From positions 6,397,626-6,461,625 of the forward strand of contig NC_088868.1 of assembly GCF_032884065.1 (NCBI RefSeq): 64,000 nucleotides of DNA, written 5' to 3'. Below are positions 1 to 11,992 of this stretch, in pieces. The DNA is from Artemia franciscana (taxonomy: Eukaryota > Arthropoda > Branchiopoda > Anostraca > Artemiidae). A program made the translations under genes and the position numbers. The notes beneath the pieces are model-generated. The model made no database searches. It saw only the letters and a program-made list of their open reading frames with translations, and had not been told where the DNA came from. How positions within the stretch are numbered: the stretch's first letter is position 1; every line of letters begins with the position of its first letter.

Positions 1-261
1 AAAGATAGTGTAAGGACAGACACTACATTTTTATATATATAGACTGAACTTCAAACTTTTGGTTTTCTGTTTTAAGATGTTCGAATTGCTTTAATCCATT
101 ATCTAAATATATTGAAATATTTGTGCACGCACCAGTTTTTACATTTTAAGCAATTTAATAAAATTTAAAAAGAGCCTCAATTTTTTGAGCTCGTCTAACG
201 GTAATAACGTGTAATAGTGTAACGGTAAAGATAGGACAGACACTACATTTTTATATATATA

Positions 262-330
262 CTAGCTGTTGGGGTGGCGCTTCGCGCCACCCCAACACCT
301 AGTTGGTGGGGGCGCTTCGCGCCCCCCCCC
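262..330 (-). mobile_element. Helitron 3' terminus, copy 1 (hairpins plus CTAG)
   Basis: CTAG end at 262-265; a perfect 12-bp stem TTGGGGTGGCGC / GCGCCACCCCAA with a 3-base loop at 269-295; and a second GC-rich stem-loop (GGGGGCGC/GCGCCCCC) at about 306-330. The high GC content contrasts sharply with the surrounding DNA. It abuts a TATATATATAAAAATGTAGTG-type 5' end at 237-261, meaning insertion at an AT site inside another element's end. Confidence 0.75.
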
Positions 331-418
331 CCCAAGCCCCCCCGCGCGCGTAAGTCGTTACGCGCCATATTAGTTACGCGCCATTGTAGTTGTGTCCCTA
401 TGTCCCACCTGTGAATAT

Positions 419-419
<1 letters not shown>

Positions 420-481
<62 letters not shown>
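420..481. repeat. TA microsatellite inside Helitron ends
   Basis: An uninterrupted (AT)n of about 60 bases between the two Helitron 3' segments. Tyr/Ile repeat frames here are artefacts. Confidence 0.95.
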
Positions 482-482
<1 letters not shown>

Positions 483-552
483 TAGCTGTTGGGGTGGCGC
501 TTCGCGCCACCCCAACACCTAGTTGGTGGGGGCGCTTCGCGCCCCCCCCAAG
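482..552 (-). mobile_element. Helitron 3' terminus, copy 2
   Basis: A near-identical second copy of the CTAG end (482-485) with the same 12-bp stem (489-515) and a second GC hairpin. It is separated from copy 1 by a TA microsatellite. About 160 bases upstream on the element strand (to about 640) are also shared with copy 1 (cgcgcgtaagtcgttacgcg through cccacctgtgaatatag). Confidence 0.75.
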
Positions 553-634
553 CCCCCCCGCGCGCGTAAGTCGTTACGCGCCATATTAGTTATGCGCCAT
601 TGTAGTTGTGTCCCTATGTCCCACCTGTGAATAT

Positions 635-741
<107 letters not shown>

Positions 742-743
742 TT

Positions 744-939
744 TAACTACGTAAAACTTGCGAATATACAACATTCTTTGCTGTCCCATTGTCTGTGCAT
801 ATAAATAGATTGTCAGGTTTACCGACTCTTGAACATGCAACATATAATGGTCCATGGGAAAACAATCCGTATTCAGATCTATACCTCATGATTCTAATGA
901 TTGCTCTTGAGCTTTGTTGATGGTGATTGCTAATCGACC
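744..939 (-). pseudogene. Helitron PIF1-like helicase C-terminus remnant, copy A
   Basis: On the minus strand one frame reads RLAITINKAQEQSLE and, after a frameshift, [18 protein letters not shown] and [15 protein letters not shown], stop TAA at 744-746. This is the last helicase motif (TINKxQGQS...SHGQLYVAxSRV) plus the KNVVY tail typical of Helitron PIF1-like helicases. An in-frame TGA and a one-base change at the run of T before CCCATGG break it. Only the extreme C-terminus survives. Confidence 0.8.
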
Positions 940-954
940 ATTCCCTGAGTCGCC

Positions 955-1255
955 ATCGTCATTTATATATCCCCCTGTGCACCCCGGCGTCCCCTTTGTA
1001 GTTATGTCCCTGTGTCCCGGTCGTCATTTATATTCCCTGTGTCCCGGTCGTCATTTGTGTCCCGGTGTTCCAGTCTGTGATTTCTCTTTGAGTGTCCGGG
1101 CGTCATTTATATTCCTTGTGTCCCGGTGTCCCGGTCGTCATTTATATCCCCCTGTGCCCCCCGGCGTCCCCATTGTAGTTGTGTCCCTGTGTCCCGGTCG
1201 TCATTTATATTCCCTGTGTCCCGGTCGTCATTTGTATCCCGGTGTCCCGGTCTGT
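955..1255 (-). repeat. Minisatellite of GGGACACAGGGA type
   Basis: Short units such as tgtcccggtcgtcatttat in several variants. Related stretches at 1425-1485, 2555-2690, 3745-4050, 4215-4270 and 5265-5320. They lie immediately upstream of the helicase remnants on the element strand. Confidence 0.8.
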
Positions 1256-1259
1256 ATAT

Positions 1260-1855
1260 ACATTCGTTTTTTAGTTTTGTTTTTCTCCTTTATTTTTTTC
1301 CTTTTTTCTTTTTTTTCTTTTTTAGTTTATTTAGATTTTTAGATTTTTTAGTTTTTTTATTAGTTTTTAGTTTTTTTGTAGTTTTTACCATTTTTTTAGT
1401 TTTTTTAGTTTTTTTTTTTACTTATGTCCTGGTCGTCATTTATACTCCCTGTGTCCCGGTCGTCATTTGTGTCTCGGTGCTTTGTTGATTGCTAATTTAT
1501 ATTATATTTATATTTATATTTTTTATATTTATTAATATTTTTTTAGTTTTCTTTTTCTCTTATTTTTCAGTTTTTTCCTTTTTTTAGTTTTTCTTTTTTA
1601 GTTTTTAGTTTTTTTTTGTTTTTTACCTTTTTTTAGTTTTTTTTAGTTTTTTTTAGTTTTTTAGCTTTTTTAGTTTTTTTATTAGTTTTTAGTTTTTTTT
1701 TAGTTTTTGCCTTTTTTTAGTTTTTTCAGTTTTTTTTGGTTTTTAGTTTTTTACCTTTTTTTAGTTTTTTTTAGTTTTTTAGCTTTTTTAGTTTTTTTTC
1801 TTTTTAGTTTTTTTTGTAGTTTTTACCTTTTTTAGTTTTTTTTCTTCTTTTGTAT
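1260..1855. repeat. T-rich low-complexity arrays (ttttttagtttttt)
   Basis: Long arrays of T runs broken by AG, C or CC. The same arrays occur at 1960-2290, 2810-3240, 4050-4640, 4745-5080, 5225-5680 and 5795-6120. Phe/Leu-rich frames in them are artefacts. Confidence 0.9.
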
Positions 1856-2325
1856 TAGTGTGAAATAATTCAGACGTCATATGCGGACAAACACGACGTC
1901 ACTCGACAGACAGACAGACAGACATAACCCACAAACAACTTATTTTTATATATATTTATTCATATTTTTTTAGTTTTCTTTTTCTCTTTTATTTTTCAGT
2001 TTTTTCCTTTTTTTAGTTTTTTTCTTTTTTAGTTTTTAGTTTTTTTTAGTTTTTTACCTTTTTTTAGTTTTTTTTAGTTTTTTTTAGTTTTTTAGCTTTT
2101 TTAGTTTTTTATTAGTTTTTATTTTTTTTGTAGTTTTTGCCTTTTTTTATTTTTTTCAGTTTTTTTTTAGTTATTAGATTTTTACCTTTTTTTAGTTTTT
2201 TTTTAGTTTTTTAGCTTTTTTAGTTTTTTTTTCTTTTTAGTTTTTTTTGTAGTTTTCACCTTTTTTAGTTTTTTTCTTCTTTTGTATTAGTGTGAAATAA
2301 TTCAGACGTCATATGCGGACAAACA

Positions 2326-2744
2326 TGACGTCACCTGATCCACACACAGATCCACACACAGACAACTTATTTTTATATATATAGATATATTTTAAACTAC
2401 GTAAAACATACAAATATACAACATTCTTTGCTGTCCCATTGTCTGTGCAACATAATAATTGTCCATGGGAAAACAATCCGTATTCAGATCTATACCGCAT
2501 TTTTCAAACGATTGCCCTTGAGCTTTGTTGACGGTGATTGCTAATCAAACATTCCCTGTGTCCCCGTCGTCATTTTTATATCCCCCTGTGCCCCCGGCGT
2601 CCCCGTTGTAGTTGTGTCCCTGTGTCCTGGTCGTCATTTATATTCCCTGTGTCCCGGTCGTCATTTGTGTCCCGGTGTCCTGGTCTGTAGTGTCATCTTA
2701 TAATGACGTCATATACAAAGCCTTATATACTTATAATGACGTCA
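2326..2744. promoter_or_regulatory. CRE-like TGACGTCA sites in Helitron flanks
   Basis: Perfect 8-base palindromes TGACGTCA at 2326-2333, 2704-2711 and 2737-2744, with more at 5123-5130 and 6164-6171. The motif matches the CREB/ATF consensus; function here is unknown. Confidence 0.5.
2392..2555 (-). pseudogene. Helitron helicase C-terminus remnant, copy B
   Basis: A diverged shorter copy of the helicase tail, lacking about 30 bases (the [10 protein letters not shown] portion is deleted) but retaining ITVNKAQG-like and SHGQL segments. It joins an ACAACTTATTTTTATATA-type Helitron 5' end immediately to its left. Confidence 0.7.
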
Positions 2745-3373
2745 AATGCAAACCCATAAACAAACAAACATGCATATATACAACTTATTTTTATACATAT
2801 AGATACAGTTTCTTCTTTAGTTTTTTTTCTTTTTTTTTAGTTTTTTTTCTTCTTTTTATTGATTTGTTTTCTTCAATTTGTCAATGTTCATTCTAACATT
2901 GACACTTGGAAAAATCTTTACGTGCCAAGCATGCTAAAGCTCCAACAATTTATATTAAACCTCAATAATGGGGTATCTGTTTTAAGGTTTTCGAATTACT
3001 TTAATCTATTGTCAAAATATATTGAAATATTTGTGCAATTCCCAGTTTTTTTAGTTTTTTTTCTTTTTTTAGTTTTTTAGCTTTTTTAAGTTTTTTTTCT
3101 TTTTAGTTTTTTATCCTTTTTATTTTTTTACGTTTTTTCTTTTTAGGTTTTTTCTTTTTTTAATTTTTTTTTATTTTTTATTTTTTTTTTAGTTTTTTCT
3201 TTTTAGTTTTTTTTTAGTTTTTTACCATTTTTCTTTTTTCGAATTTAATCTATTGTCAAAATATTTCGAAATATTTATGCAATTTCCAGTTTTTACATTC
3301 TAGTTTGTTTTCTTTTATACATATAGAAGATATAATCTGGCTTAACGGACAGACAACTTATTTTTATATATAT

Positions 3374-3529
<156 letters not shown>

Positions 3530-3530
3530 T

Positions 3531-3728
3531 TTAACTACGTAAAACTTGCGAATATACAACATTCTTTGCTGTCCCATTGTCTGTGCATATAAATAGATTG
3601 TCAGGTTTACCGACTCTTGAACATGCAACATATAATGGTCCATGGGAAAACAATCCGTATTCAGATCTCTACCTCATGATTCTAATGATTGCCCTTGAGC
3701 TTTGTTGATGGTGATTGCTAATCGACCA
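3531..3728 (-). pseudogene. Helitron helicase C-terminus remnant, copy C
   Basis: Almost identical to copy A (744-939), including the same frameshift, and part of the 2.79 kb segmental duplication. One base differs near the broken motif region. Stop TAA at 3531-3533. Confidence 0.8.
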
Positions 3729-4176
3729 TTCCCTGAGTCGCCATCGTCATTTATATATCCCCCTGTGCACCCCGGCGTCCCCTTTGTAGTTATGTCCCTG
3801 TGTCCCGGTCGTCATTTATATTCCCTGTGTCCCGGTCGTCATTTGTGTCCCGGTGTTCCAGTCTGTGATTTCTCTTTGAGTGTACCGGGCGTCATTTATA
3901 TTCCTTGTGTCCCGGTGTCCCGGTCGTCATTTATATCCCCCTGTGCCCCCCGGCGTCCCCATTGTAGTTGTGTCCCTGTGTCCCGGTCGTCATTTATATT
4001 CCCTGTGTCCCGGTCGTCATTTGTATCCCGGTGTCCCGGTCTGTATATACATTCGTTTTTTAGTTTTGTTTTTCTCCTTTATTTTTTTCCTTTTTTCTTT
4101 TTTTTCTTTTTTAGTTTATTTAGATTTTTAGATTTTTTAGTTTTTTTATTAGTTTTTAGTTTTTTTGTAGTTTTTA

Positions 4177-6250
4177 CCATTTTTTTAGTTTTTTTAGTTT
4201 TTTTTTTACTTATGTCCTGGTCGTCATTTATACTCCCTGTGTCCCGGTCGTCATTTGTGTCTCGGTGCTTTGTTGATTGCTAATTTATATTATATTTATA
4301 TTTATATTTTTTATATTTATTAATATTTTTTTAGTTTTCTTTTTCTCTTATTTTTCAGTTTTTTCCTTTTTTTAGTTTTTTCTTTTTTAGTTTTTAGTTT
4401 TTTTTTTGTTTTTTACCTTTTTTTAGTTTTTTTAGTTTTTTTAGTTTTTTAGCTTTTTTAGTTTTTTTATTAGTTTTTAGTTTTTTTTTCAGTTTTTGCC
4501 TTTTTTTAGTTTTTTCAGTTTTTTTTAGTTTTTAGTTTTTTACCTTTTTTTAGTTTTTTTTTAGTTTTTTAGCTTTTTTAGTTTTTTTTCTTTTTAGTTT
4601 TTTTTGTAGTTTTTACCTTTTTTAGTTTTTTTTCTTCTTTTGTATTAGTGTGAAATAATTCAGACGTCATATGCGGACAAACACGACGTCACTCGACAGA
4701 CAGACAGACAGACATAACCCACAAACAACTTATTTTTATATATATTTATTCATATTTTTTAGTTTTCTTTTTCTCTTTTATTTTTCAGTTTTTTCCTTTT
4801 TTTTAGTTTTTTTTCTTTTTTAGTTTTTAGTTTTTTAGTTTTTTACCTTTTTTGAGTTTTTTTTAGTTTTTTTAGTTTTTTTAGTTTTTTAGCTTTTTTA
4901 GTTTTTTTATTAGTTTTTATTTTTTTTTAGCTTTTTGCCTTTTTTTATTTTTTTTCAGTTTTTTTTTTAGTTATTAGATTTTTACCTTTTTTAGTTTTTT
5001 TTAGTTTTTTAGCTTTTTTAGTTTTTTTTTCTTTTTAGTTTTTTTGTAGTTTTTACCTTTTTTAGTTTTTTTCTTCTTTTGTATTAGTGTGAAATAATTC
5101 AGACGTCATATGCGAACAAACATGACGTCACATGATCCACAGATCCACACACAGACAACTTATTTTTATATATATAGATAAGATATAATCTGGCGTAACG
5201 GACAGACAACTTATTTTTATATATTACCATTTTTTTAGTTTTTTTAGTTTTTTTTTTTACTTATGTCCTGGTCGTCATTTATACTCCCTGTGTCCCGGTC
5301 GTCATTTGTGTCTCGGTGCTTTGTTGATTGCTAATTTATAATATATTTATATTTATATTTTTTATATTTATTAATATTTTTTTAGTTTTCTTTTTCTCTT
5401 ATTTTTCAGTTTTTTCCTTTTTTTTCGTTTTTTCTTTTTAGTTTTTAGTTTTTTTTTGTTTTTACCTTTTTTTAGTTTTTTTAGTTTTTTTAGTTTTTAG
5501 CTTTTTTAGTTTTTTTATTAGTTTTTAGTTTTTTTAGTTTTTGCCTTTTTTTAGTTTTTTCAGTTTTTTTTAGTTTTTAGTTTTTTACCTTTTTTTAGTT
5601 TTTTTTTAGTTTTTTAGCTTTTTTAGTTTTTTTCTTTTTAGTTTTTTTGTAGTTTTTACCTTTTTAGTTTTTTTTCTTCTTTTGTATTAGTGTGAAATAA
5701 TTCTGACGTCATATGCGGACAAACACGACGTCACTCGACAGACAGACAGACAGACATAACCCACAAACAACTTATTTTTATATATATTTATTCATATTTT
5801 TTTAGTTTCTTTTTCTCTTTTATTTTTTCAGTTTTTTCCTTTTTTTTAGTTTTTTTCTTTTTTAGTTTTTAGTTTTTTTTAGTTTTTTACCTTTTTTAGT
5901 TTTTTTAGTTTTTTTAGTTTTTTTTTAGTTTTTTAGCTTTTTTAGTTTTTTTATTAGTTTTTATTTTTTTTTAGTTTTTGCCTTTTTTTATTTTTTTCAG
6001 TTTTTTTTAGTTATTAGATTTTTACCTTTTTATAGTTTTTTTTTAGTTTTTTAGCTTTTTTAGTTTTTTTTTCTTTTTAGTTTTTTTTGTAGTTTTACCT
6101 TTTTAGTTTTTTTCTTCTTTTGTATTAGTGTGAAATAATTCAGACGTCATATGCGAACAAACATGACGTCACCTGATCCACAGATCCACACACAGACAAC
6201 TTATTTTTATATATATAGATAAGATATAATCTGGCGTAACGGACAGACAA
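4177..6250. repeat. Tandem duplication of about 1.05 kb
   Basis: 4177-5215 is repeated head-to-tail at 5225-6250, starting at ccatttttttagttttttt and ending at the gataagatataatctggcg segment. It gives a third copy of the 3' part of the larger duplication. Copy ends coincide with the Helitron 5' terminal TATATATA sequence. Confidence 0.85.
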
Positions 6251-6499
6251 CTTATTTTTATATATAGATATAGACTGAATTTCAAACTTTTGGTTTTCTG
6301 TTTTAAGGTTTTCGAATTGCTTTAATCCATTGTCTAAATATATTGAAATATTTGTGCAATCACCAGTTTTTTATATTTTAAGCAACTTAAAAAAAAATTA
6401 AAAAGAGCCTCAATTTTTTGAGCTCGTGTAACGGTGTAACGGTAAACATATTGTAACAGACAGACGGACGGACGGACACTACATTTTTATATATATAGA

Positions 6500-7348
6500 T
6501 TATAAATTATATTAGATAATATTATATTATAAATTATATCTGATTAATGTATAATATTAATTTTCGCAATAAACAACCATCTGTAATCTATTGCTAAGCT
6601 TGAGAGGTCTGTAAGAGTCTCTTTTTTTTTCTACAAATGATTGTGTAAATTTTATTTGAGTTTCATTTTTCGATAGTTATGAATATTAAGATTAAACTTT
6701 ATATGAAATAATTTGAATTCTAATTTTTGGTCTTTGTTTGGATTAATAATTGTGATGTATTTTTTATGTGTGTATGTTTTTTTTTCTCTGCACCCAATAC
6801 CTTTTTACCTAAACTTGCGAATACTTGTGAATGTGAGTACTCGTGACTACAACTGCTTGCGATTTCCATTTTTACTACTAGTGATAGTAAGTGAAACTAA
6901 GGACTTGTCACTGCTGCTACAATTGCCGTTATGATTGCAGCTAATTCGACTTCTTCTAGTAACAGAATACTGGTATTGCTATTACCACAACAACTTATAC
7001 TTAGACTACAACTGTTGAACTAAAAAAAAAAAAATGTTTGAGTGTATCTAGGTTGTCAAAATAGCACATAAATGCTTTATGTCATCAACAAAATAGGTTG
7101 TTTTCTGAGACTTATAGGGATAGTTGTGCACGCAGATTGTCAAAAGACATTCTCTACCATAACCCAGGAAGACCGATGGGTATTACTTTTGAATTTTCAG
7201 GGCATGCTATTGGGAACTATTAAATAAATTAAAACCCAATTTATGCATCCAAAATTGTCAAATGGCGTACCTGTGATATCTTAGTAACTGTTCAGTTTAT
7301 CCAGTTGAATCTTCAAGGGATGTTGAGCTGAATCAAGTGGCAATATGT
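6500..7348. other. AT-rich sequence without recognisable features
   Basis: Right part of the first contig. I see no gene, RNA or repeat family here beyond a poly-A tract at 7022-7034. Confidence 0.6.
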
Positions 7349-7448
7349 NNNNNNNNNNNNNNNNNNNNNNNNNNNNNNNNNNNNNNNNNNNNNNNNNNNN
7401 NNNNNNNNNNNNNNNNNNNNNNNNNNNNNNNNNNNNNNNNNNNNNNNN
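7349..7448. other. Assembly gap (100 N)
   Basis: Exactly 100 N, the conventional placeholder for a scaffold join of unknown size. It forms the left border of the contig whose CLPTM1L exons run on the opposite strand. Confidence 0.98.
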
Positions 7449-7737
7449 TAAAAAACATAGAGAACATACCTGAGGCCTGGGAGCAAAGTGCAGAGAGGAA
7501 AACCACACACCACTAACAAAACACAGGGGCCATCAACTCCTCAGAGGAAAAAATTAGTATATTTGATTCTTTATTAAATGATCCTTAAGAATCCTTTTAA
7601 AAGTCCCAAACGAGTGGCATTTCTGCACTGAAGAAGGTAGTGAATTCCAGACCTGTTGACAAGCAATGGGGGGATTGAAATCTGATCGAATAGTAGGGAT
7701 AGGCAGAATGTAGATATTATTTGAAGAACGAAGGCTA

Positions 7738-9255
7738 TATAATAATAATAATAATAATCATTATTCTTTCCCTTTATCACAATGCAATAACATGAGTATC
7801 GTCAAACAAAAAAAAAAGAGAAGAACGCAAAAAGACGCAACATAAAGAACACACATGATGAGCTATCACTTCGATTTGAGGATAGTGTCGTTGTAGTGCT
7901 TCACGTAGTATGGAACGAAGGAGTTTAAAAATCTTGTCGTTGAATGTGTAGGTGGGCATTCTAACAGTTCTTTTCCATCTTTAAAAGTTGCCAGCCTCGT
8001 CTTGTGTGCGTGGGTAACTGAAGTAAACTGAGGCAGGATATCTCGGTGCGTTGGGGACTTCAGGATGTCAGCTCCAAGCTTCATCAGCGTTTCGCGCCTC
8101 CTTTCATCCAGGGTTGGGAGCCTGAGTTTGCTCAAGCTTTCTTCGTAGTTTTTGAAATTTGATCCAAGAATTATTTTGCAGATTCTTGTGTGAATTGTTT
8201 CAAGCTGACTTCTGTGTTTCTCTGTGAGCGATGGATGCCAGACAGGACAGCCGTACATGACTATGGGCATTACATAAGTTTTGTAGCACGAAAGAAGGAG
8301 TAGTTCTGTCATTCCAAACCTTCCGAGATTTGCGAAGGATTTTATAAGACCAGCTGCTTTTGCTGTGATCTGGTTGATGTGATCTCCGAACGTAAGATCG
8401 TCACTTAGTGTGATGCCGAGTTTTTTGACCGATTTCTTTGTTTGGGGAGGTGCAGATTCGTCAATGCTCTTCTTCTTCAGGAAGTTGACACACAACACAC
8501 AGCTTTTCTCGAGATTTAGCTGGAGCTTCACTTGATTAGCTTGATCCCGAAGCTCTGCAACCAGGGGCTCGAGTTGGTCGTGTGTTTGTGACAGGAATCG
8601 TATTAGACTTATTGAACAATCAGGTGCAAACTTGTACCTTTGTTTATGTTGTCTCATCAGTCGGTTGATTACAATGACAAATTGGATGGGACCTAGCTTG
8701 CTTCCTTGGGCTGCTCCACATGTGATGTCTTGGAAGTTGGATGCTTCCCCGTTTTCAAGTTGTACGCGCTTTTGACGACCAGAAAGGAAACTTGCGATGA
8801 TGTACAGCAGACACTGCGAGACCTCCAGGGCACCTGCTTCATTGATAACAGTCTCGTGGTCAAGGAGATTGAAAGATTTCACGAAATCAGAAATTATTAT
8901 ATCAGCAAGGGCCTCCGAAATTTCTAGGTACTCTAGTAGATCATGAAGTAATCTGACCAGATAATGTGTTGTGCTGTGCCCTCGACGAAAACCGAACTGC
9001 AGAGGGTCGACTTTATGTTCTACTTCTGCTAGTAGCCACTGTAGAATGAAGTCTTCAAAGACTTTCGAGATGATGGGCGTCTTCGAAATCAGCGTAAGGG
9101 TGGCCAAACGTCTAACGGTGAGGTCGGTGATGTTTTCTTCGGAATAGGTGTGATAAATGCCTTTTTAAACTTATCTGGAAAAACGCCTTCCAGTAGACAC
9201 TGGTTATACATCATAGCCAATGGCGTGGCCAGGAAGGAGGAGCAAATATGGAGCT
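7738..9255 (-). pseudogene. 5'-truncated non-LTR retrotransposon (CR1/Jockey-like RT)
   Basis: The main frame (7866-9107) carries reverse transcriptase blocks: the FGFRRGHSTTHYL block, DFVKSFNLLDH (normally DFSKAFDxxDH) near residue 74, AAQGSKLGP near residue 132 (normally PQGSxLGP), and the catalytic F/YADD box replaced by FAPD near residue 160. The thumb and C-terminus follow (KKLGITLSDDLTFGDHI; YGCPVWHPSLTEKHRSQLE). A frameshift near 9090-9125 separates it from the upstream segment LLEGVFPDKFKKAFITPIPK (9130-9240). No endonuclease domain remains. The 3' end on the minus strand closes with a short (ATT)6 tail (7741-7758), as in CR1-type elements. Inactive by truncation, frameshift and active-site loss. 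Confidence 0.85.
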
Positions 9256-9640
9256 GAATCAGAAATAAACATAGGAGTTTTTCGAAGAGATTTTGGAAGA
9301 TTGCCGTGAAGTTGATCAAAGACAAATGAAGCACAAGAAATAATGTAAATAGACTGTAGACTTAAGAGCAGTGTTGGTGAAGAACGGTTGGTGTCCATAA
9401 CCAGACGCCGTGCTTTATTATACATGACGGAAAGTGACCGCAGCGTAGACGGAAAAGTAGAAATCCATACAATGGGGCAATAAGAAACATGTGACTGGGC
9501 ATGACAGAAAAAAAAAGAAGTTTCAGAATAGATCGAGGAAATGTGTATCTAAGTTTTTGAATGATACCCAAACTCCGTGAGACCTTAACCCTAATCATTA
9601 GGGATAATCTAATCTTAGGGATGAAATTTGGAGGAACCAT
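9245..9640 (-). pseudogene. Second LINE remnant (RT thumb region)
   Basis: In two frames the minus strand reads VKVSRSLGIIQKLRYTFPRS, ILKLLFFSVMPSHMF and then, after a shift, NKARRLVMDTNRSS. This is the ISKSLGILxKLRxxxPxxxLxxLYxSLxxSH...CxxVWxS...LxxLQNKAxRxI region of CR1-like reverse transcriptases. It abuts the truncated 5' end of the element at 7738-9255, suggesting that element inserted into this one. Confidence 0.7.
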
Positions 9641-10384
9641 CGGTTGGTGCTACCTTCTGATATCCTGAGGTCTTCAAAGCCTGGAACCATATGCGAAATG
9701 GCACGATATGTGGAAAAGGCGGGAGAGGCTCAGTTGAGCCCGAGTGAATAAAAATAAGTATTGTTTTATATTGAGTGTGTTCTATGCAGTGTTGTATCAT
9801 TAAATCGTGTTGTGTATGGCCATAGGGCTCAAATAAACTTTTCGTTCTTTCTTTCTATCTGATGTCACCAGGAATTTCATCGAAGTATCTTCAAAATCTT
9901 CTGAAAGATTAAAGTCCTTGATTGTCTGAAAATGCTATTTTTTTGCGCAAAAAATGTTATGAATCTACTATCGATAAACTACTTAGAAAAATCTTTTATA
10001 AAACTGCCACAATTATTTTTGTGATTGCTGGAAAAACTGTTAGTGATCGAGTAGTGATTTTCAGAACTGTTTTGTCAATATTATATATACTATTTGGTAA
10101 AGTATAATGGCTTCTGTTGAGACCACAAATTTAAACAAATTTAATATGGTTGTTTCTTATTAAATAAGGAATTAAGGATAGTAAAACACCATTATATGTA
10201 CATTTACCTTACTTTACCTTTTCAGTTTGAATGCCTACTTAGCGTGCTGTAATAGCAATTGAAATCAGGATAAAAGATTGACGAAAGAGTACAATACAAG
10301 GCCATAATTTTTCTTCTTTTTTTGGGATTCCAATTCTAATGAACTGTCTTATTTTTCATATTGCATACGTTACGCCGTTTTTAT
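9640..10384. other. Intergenic or intronic sequence, few features
   Basis: 9640-9870 may be the tail of an old retroelement on the plus strand (caaataaacttttcgttcttt resembles a LINE 3' end). I see nothing else. Confidence 0.35.
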
Positions 10385-10790
10385 GGCACTTGGTGTTTAC
10401 CAGGTGACACATAGCGTTCGCAAATTTTGTCGGTCTGTCCGTCTGTCCCGGTTTTGCTAGTTGAGTTTTGCTAGATCAGCTAGGACGATGAAGTTTGGCA
10501 GGCGTATCAGAGACCAAAACAGAATAAATTAGAAATTCCCCGATTCGACCATCTGGGGGAGGGGAGTGGAGGGACGGATAATTCGGAAAAATTAGAAAAA
10601 AGAGGTATTTTTAAGTTACGGATGTGTGATCGGATCTTAATGAAATTTGATATTTAGAAGGATATCGTGTCTCAGAGCTCTTGTTTTAAATCCCCACCAG
10701 ATCCGGTGATATTTGGGAGAGTTGGAGGGGAAACCTGAAATTTTGGAAAGCGCTTAGAGTGGAGAGATCGTAATGAAACTTCGTGGGAAG
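10385..10790 (-). repeat. Dispersed repeat, GGCACTTG-ended family, single copy
   Basis: It begins tggcacttggtgtttaccag and contains gtcggtctgtccgtctgtcc, agatcagctaggacgatgaag, a G-rich tract, gatcggatcttaatgaaatt and tctcagagctcttg. These are the reverse complement of segments in the array at 54900-57165, so it is an inverted copy of the same family. Confidence 0.8.
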
Positions 10791-11992
10791 AAGCTCTTGG
10801 CTCTTCCGACCTCGTCACAAGTGCCATATGAGTTCTTGGCTCTTGTTTTTGTTGCTTTATTTATTTGGCTAATATACCTAGCTTCCGCTACATCAATTCA
10901 GTATGCAAGAGTGACGAAACATGCTTTTTTTTCTTTTTTTAACGTAGAATTTCAATTCTACTTTACCAACTAACTACATGCAATTATTGTTTCAAATTTT
11001 TGCTTTGAATTTCCTTTTCTTTTCATCTTAAAAGTGCCTCTCCTAGGAATGACTGGCTTTTTCGGGGTAGTAAATAAGGGTACTCCCCCTTTGTGTTTTC
11101 TCCTCAGATATAGCTTCAGAAATCTATGATCTCATAACTGATATGAGCTTTATGATTATGTCACTTCTTGATTTTGTGTTTCTCGCAACATATTTACACA
11201 TAGATTAACACCTCACCACTGTACCTGGTCCAACTTACCCCCCAAGCTTTATTTAGATAATTAAAATCAAGTTTTTGAAATGGAATGAATTCTTGTTCAC
11301 TCCCTTAGGGAGAATAATGCTAAGCAATGCTAATTGTAAGTTCGGTCGTGCAAATTTTGAGCCTTTCTATAGTCATAATTTAGGATATTTGTTTTATTAT
11401 TATTTTTTTTTAATAAAAAGCCAATTTCATGGGATTTTTCACGGAGGCAGGGAGGTGTGAGGGTTAAACAGCTAAAACTATAGGATTAACATCTTGTCTT
11501 TTGGTCACTAGAACATCCCTCTCATCAAGTCCTGGAAGTTTCTTCCAGGACTTGATGATATATGCAGGACTTGATGCAGGCTGCAGAATGCCAGCAGCCT
11601 GCATTCTGGTGGATTCGGATCGTTATCTTCAAGAAAGAATATTAACATAATATTATGATTATATGCATCTAGGTTGTCAAAATGACATATTTCCCGCACT
11701 GAACCTAGCAAATACTAATGTAAAATGACAAATAAGAGAGTTTAAAAGGTCAGAAACAGGATCGTATCCAGGATTTTTTTGGGGTGGGGGGGGGGGTAAA
11801 AACTTTGAAAAACCCTTCAAAACGTTAACATGCTACCAAATGGTTAACGTTTTGTTGGTTAACAAAACGTTAACCAACTTTAACATAAATAACAGCCCTC
11901 TCTTCATATCTTAGTGCCTTCTATGGTTCCTGCCGGTCTAAAATTACAATTTCATTAATGTTTTTAAAGTAAACATTTGTTTCTTCTTCTAG
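10790..11992. other. Intron sequence upstream of CLPTM1L exon 9
   Basis: No gene recognised. It contains two small hairpins at 11520-11610 (catcaagtcctggaag / cttccaggacttgatg, and caggctgc / gcagcctg) and a G-run (11781-11797). Confidence 0.5.

Noticed and set aside
914-1488. Pro/Ser/Phe-rich plus-strand frames (repeated at 3702-4283)
   Set aside because: They come from the minisatellite and T-rich arrays antisense to the Helitron helicase remnant.
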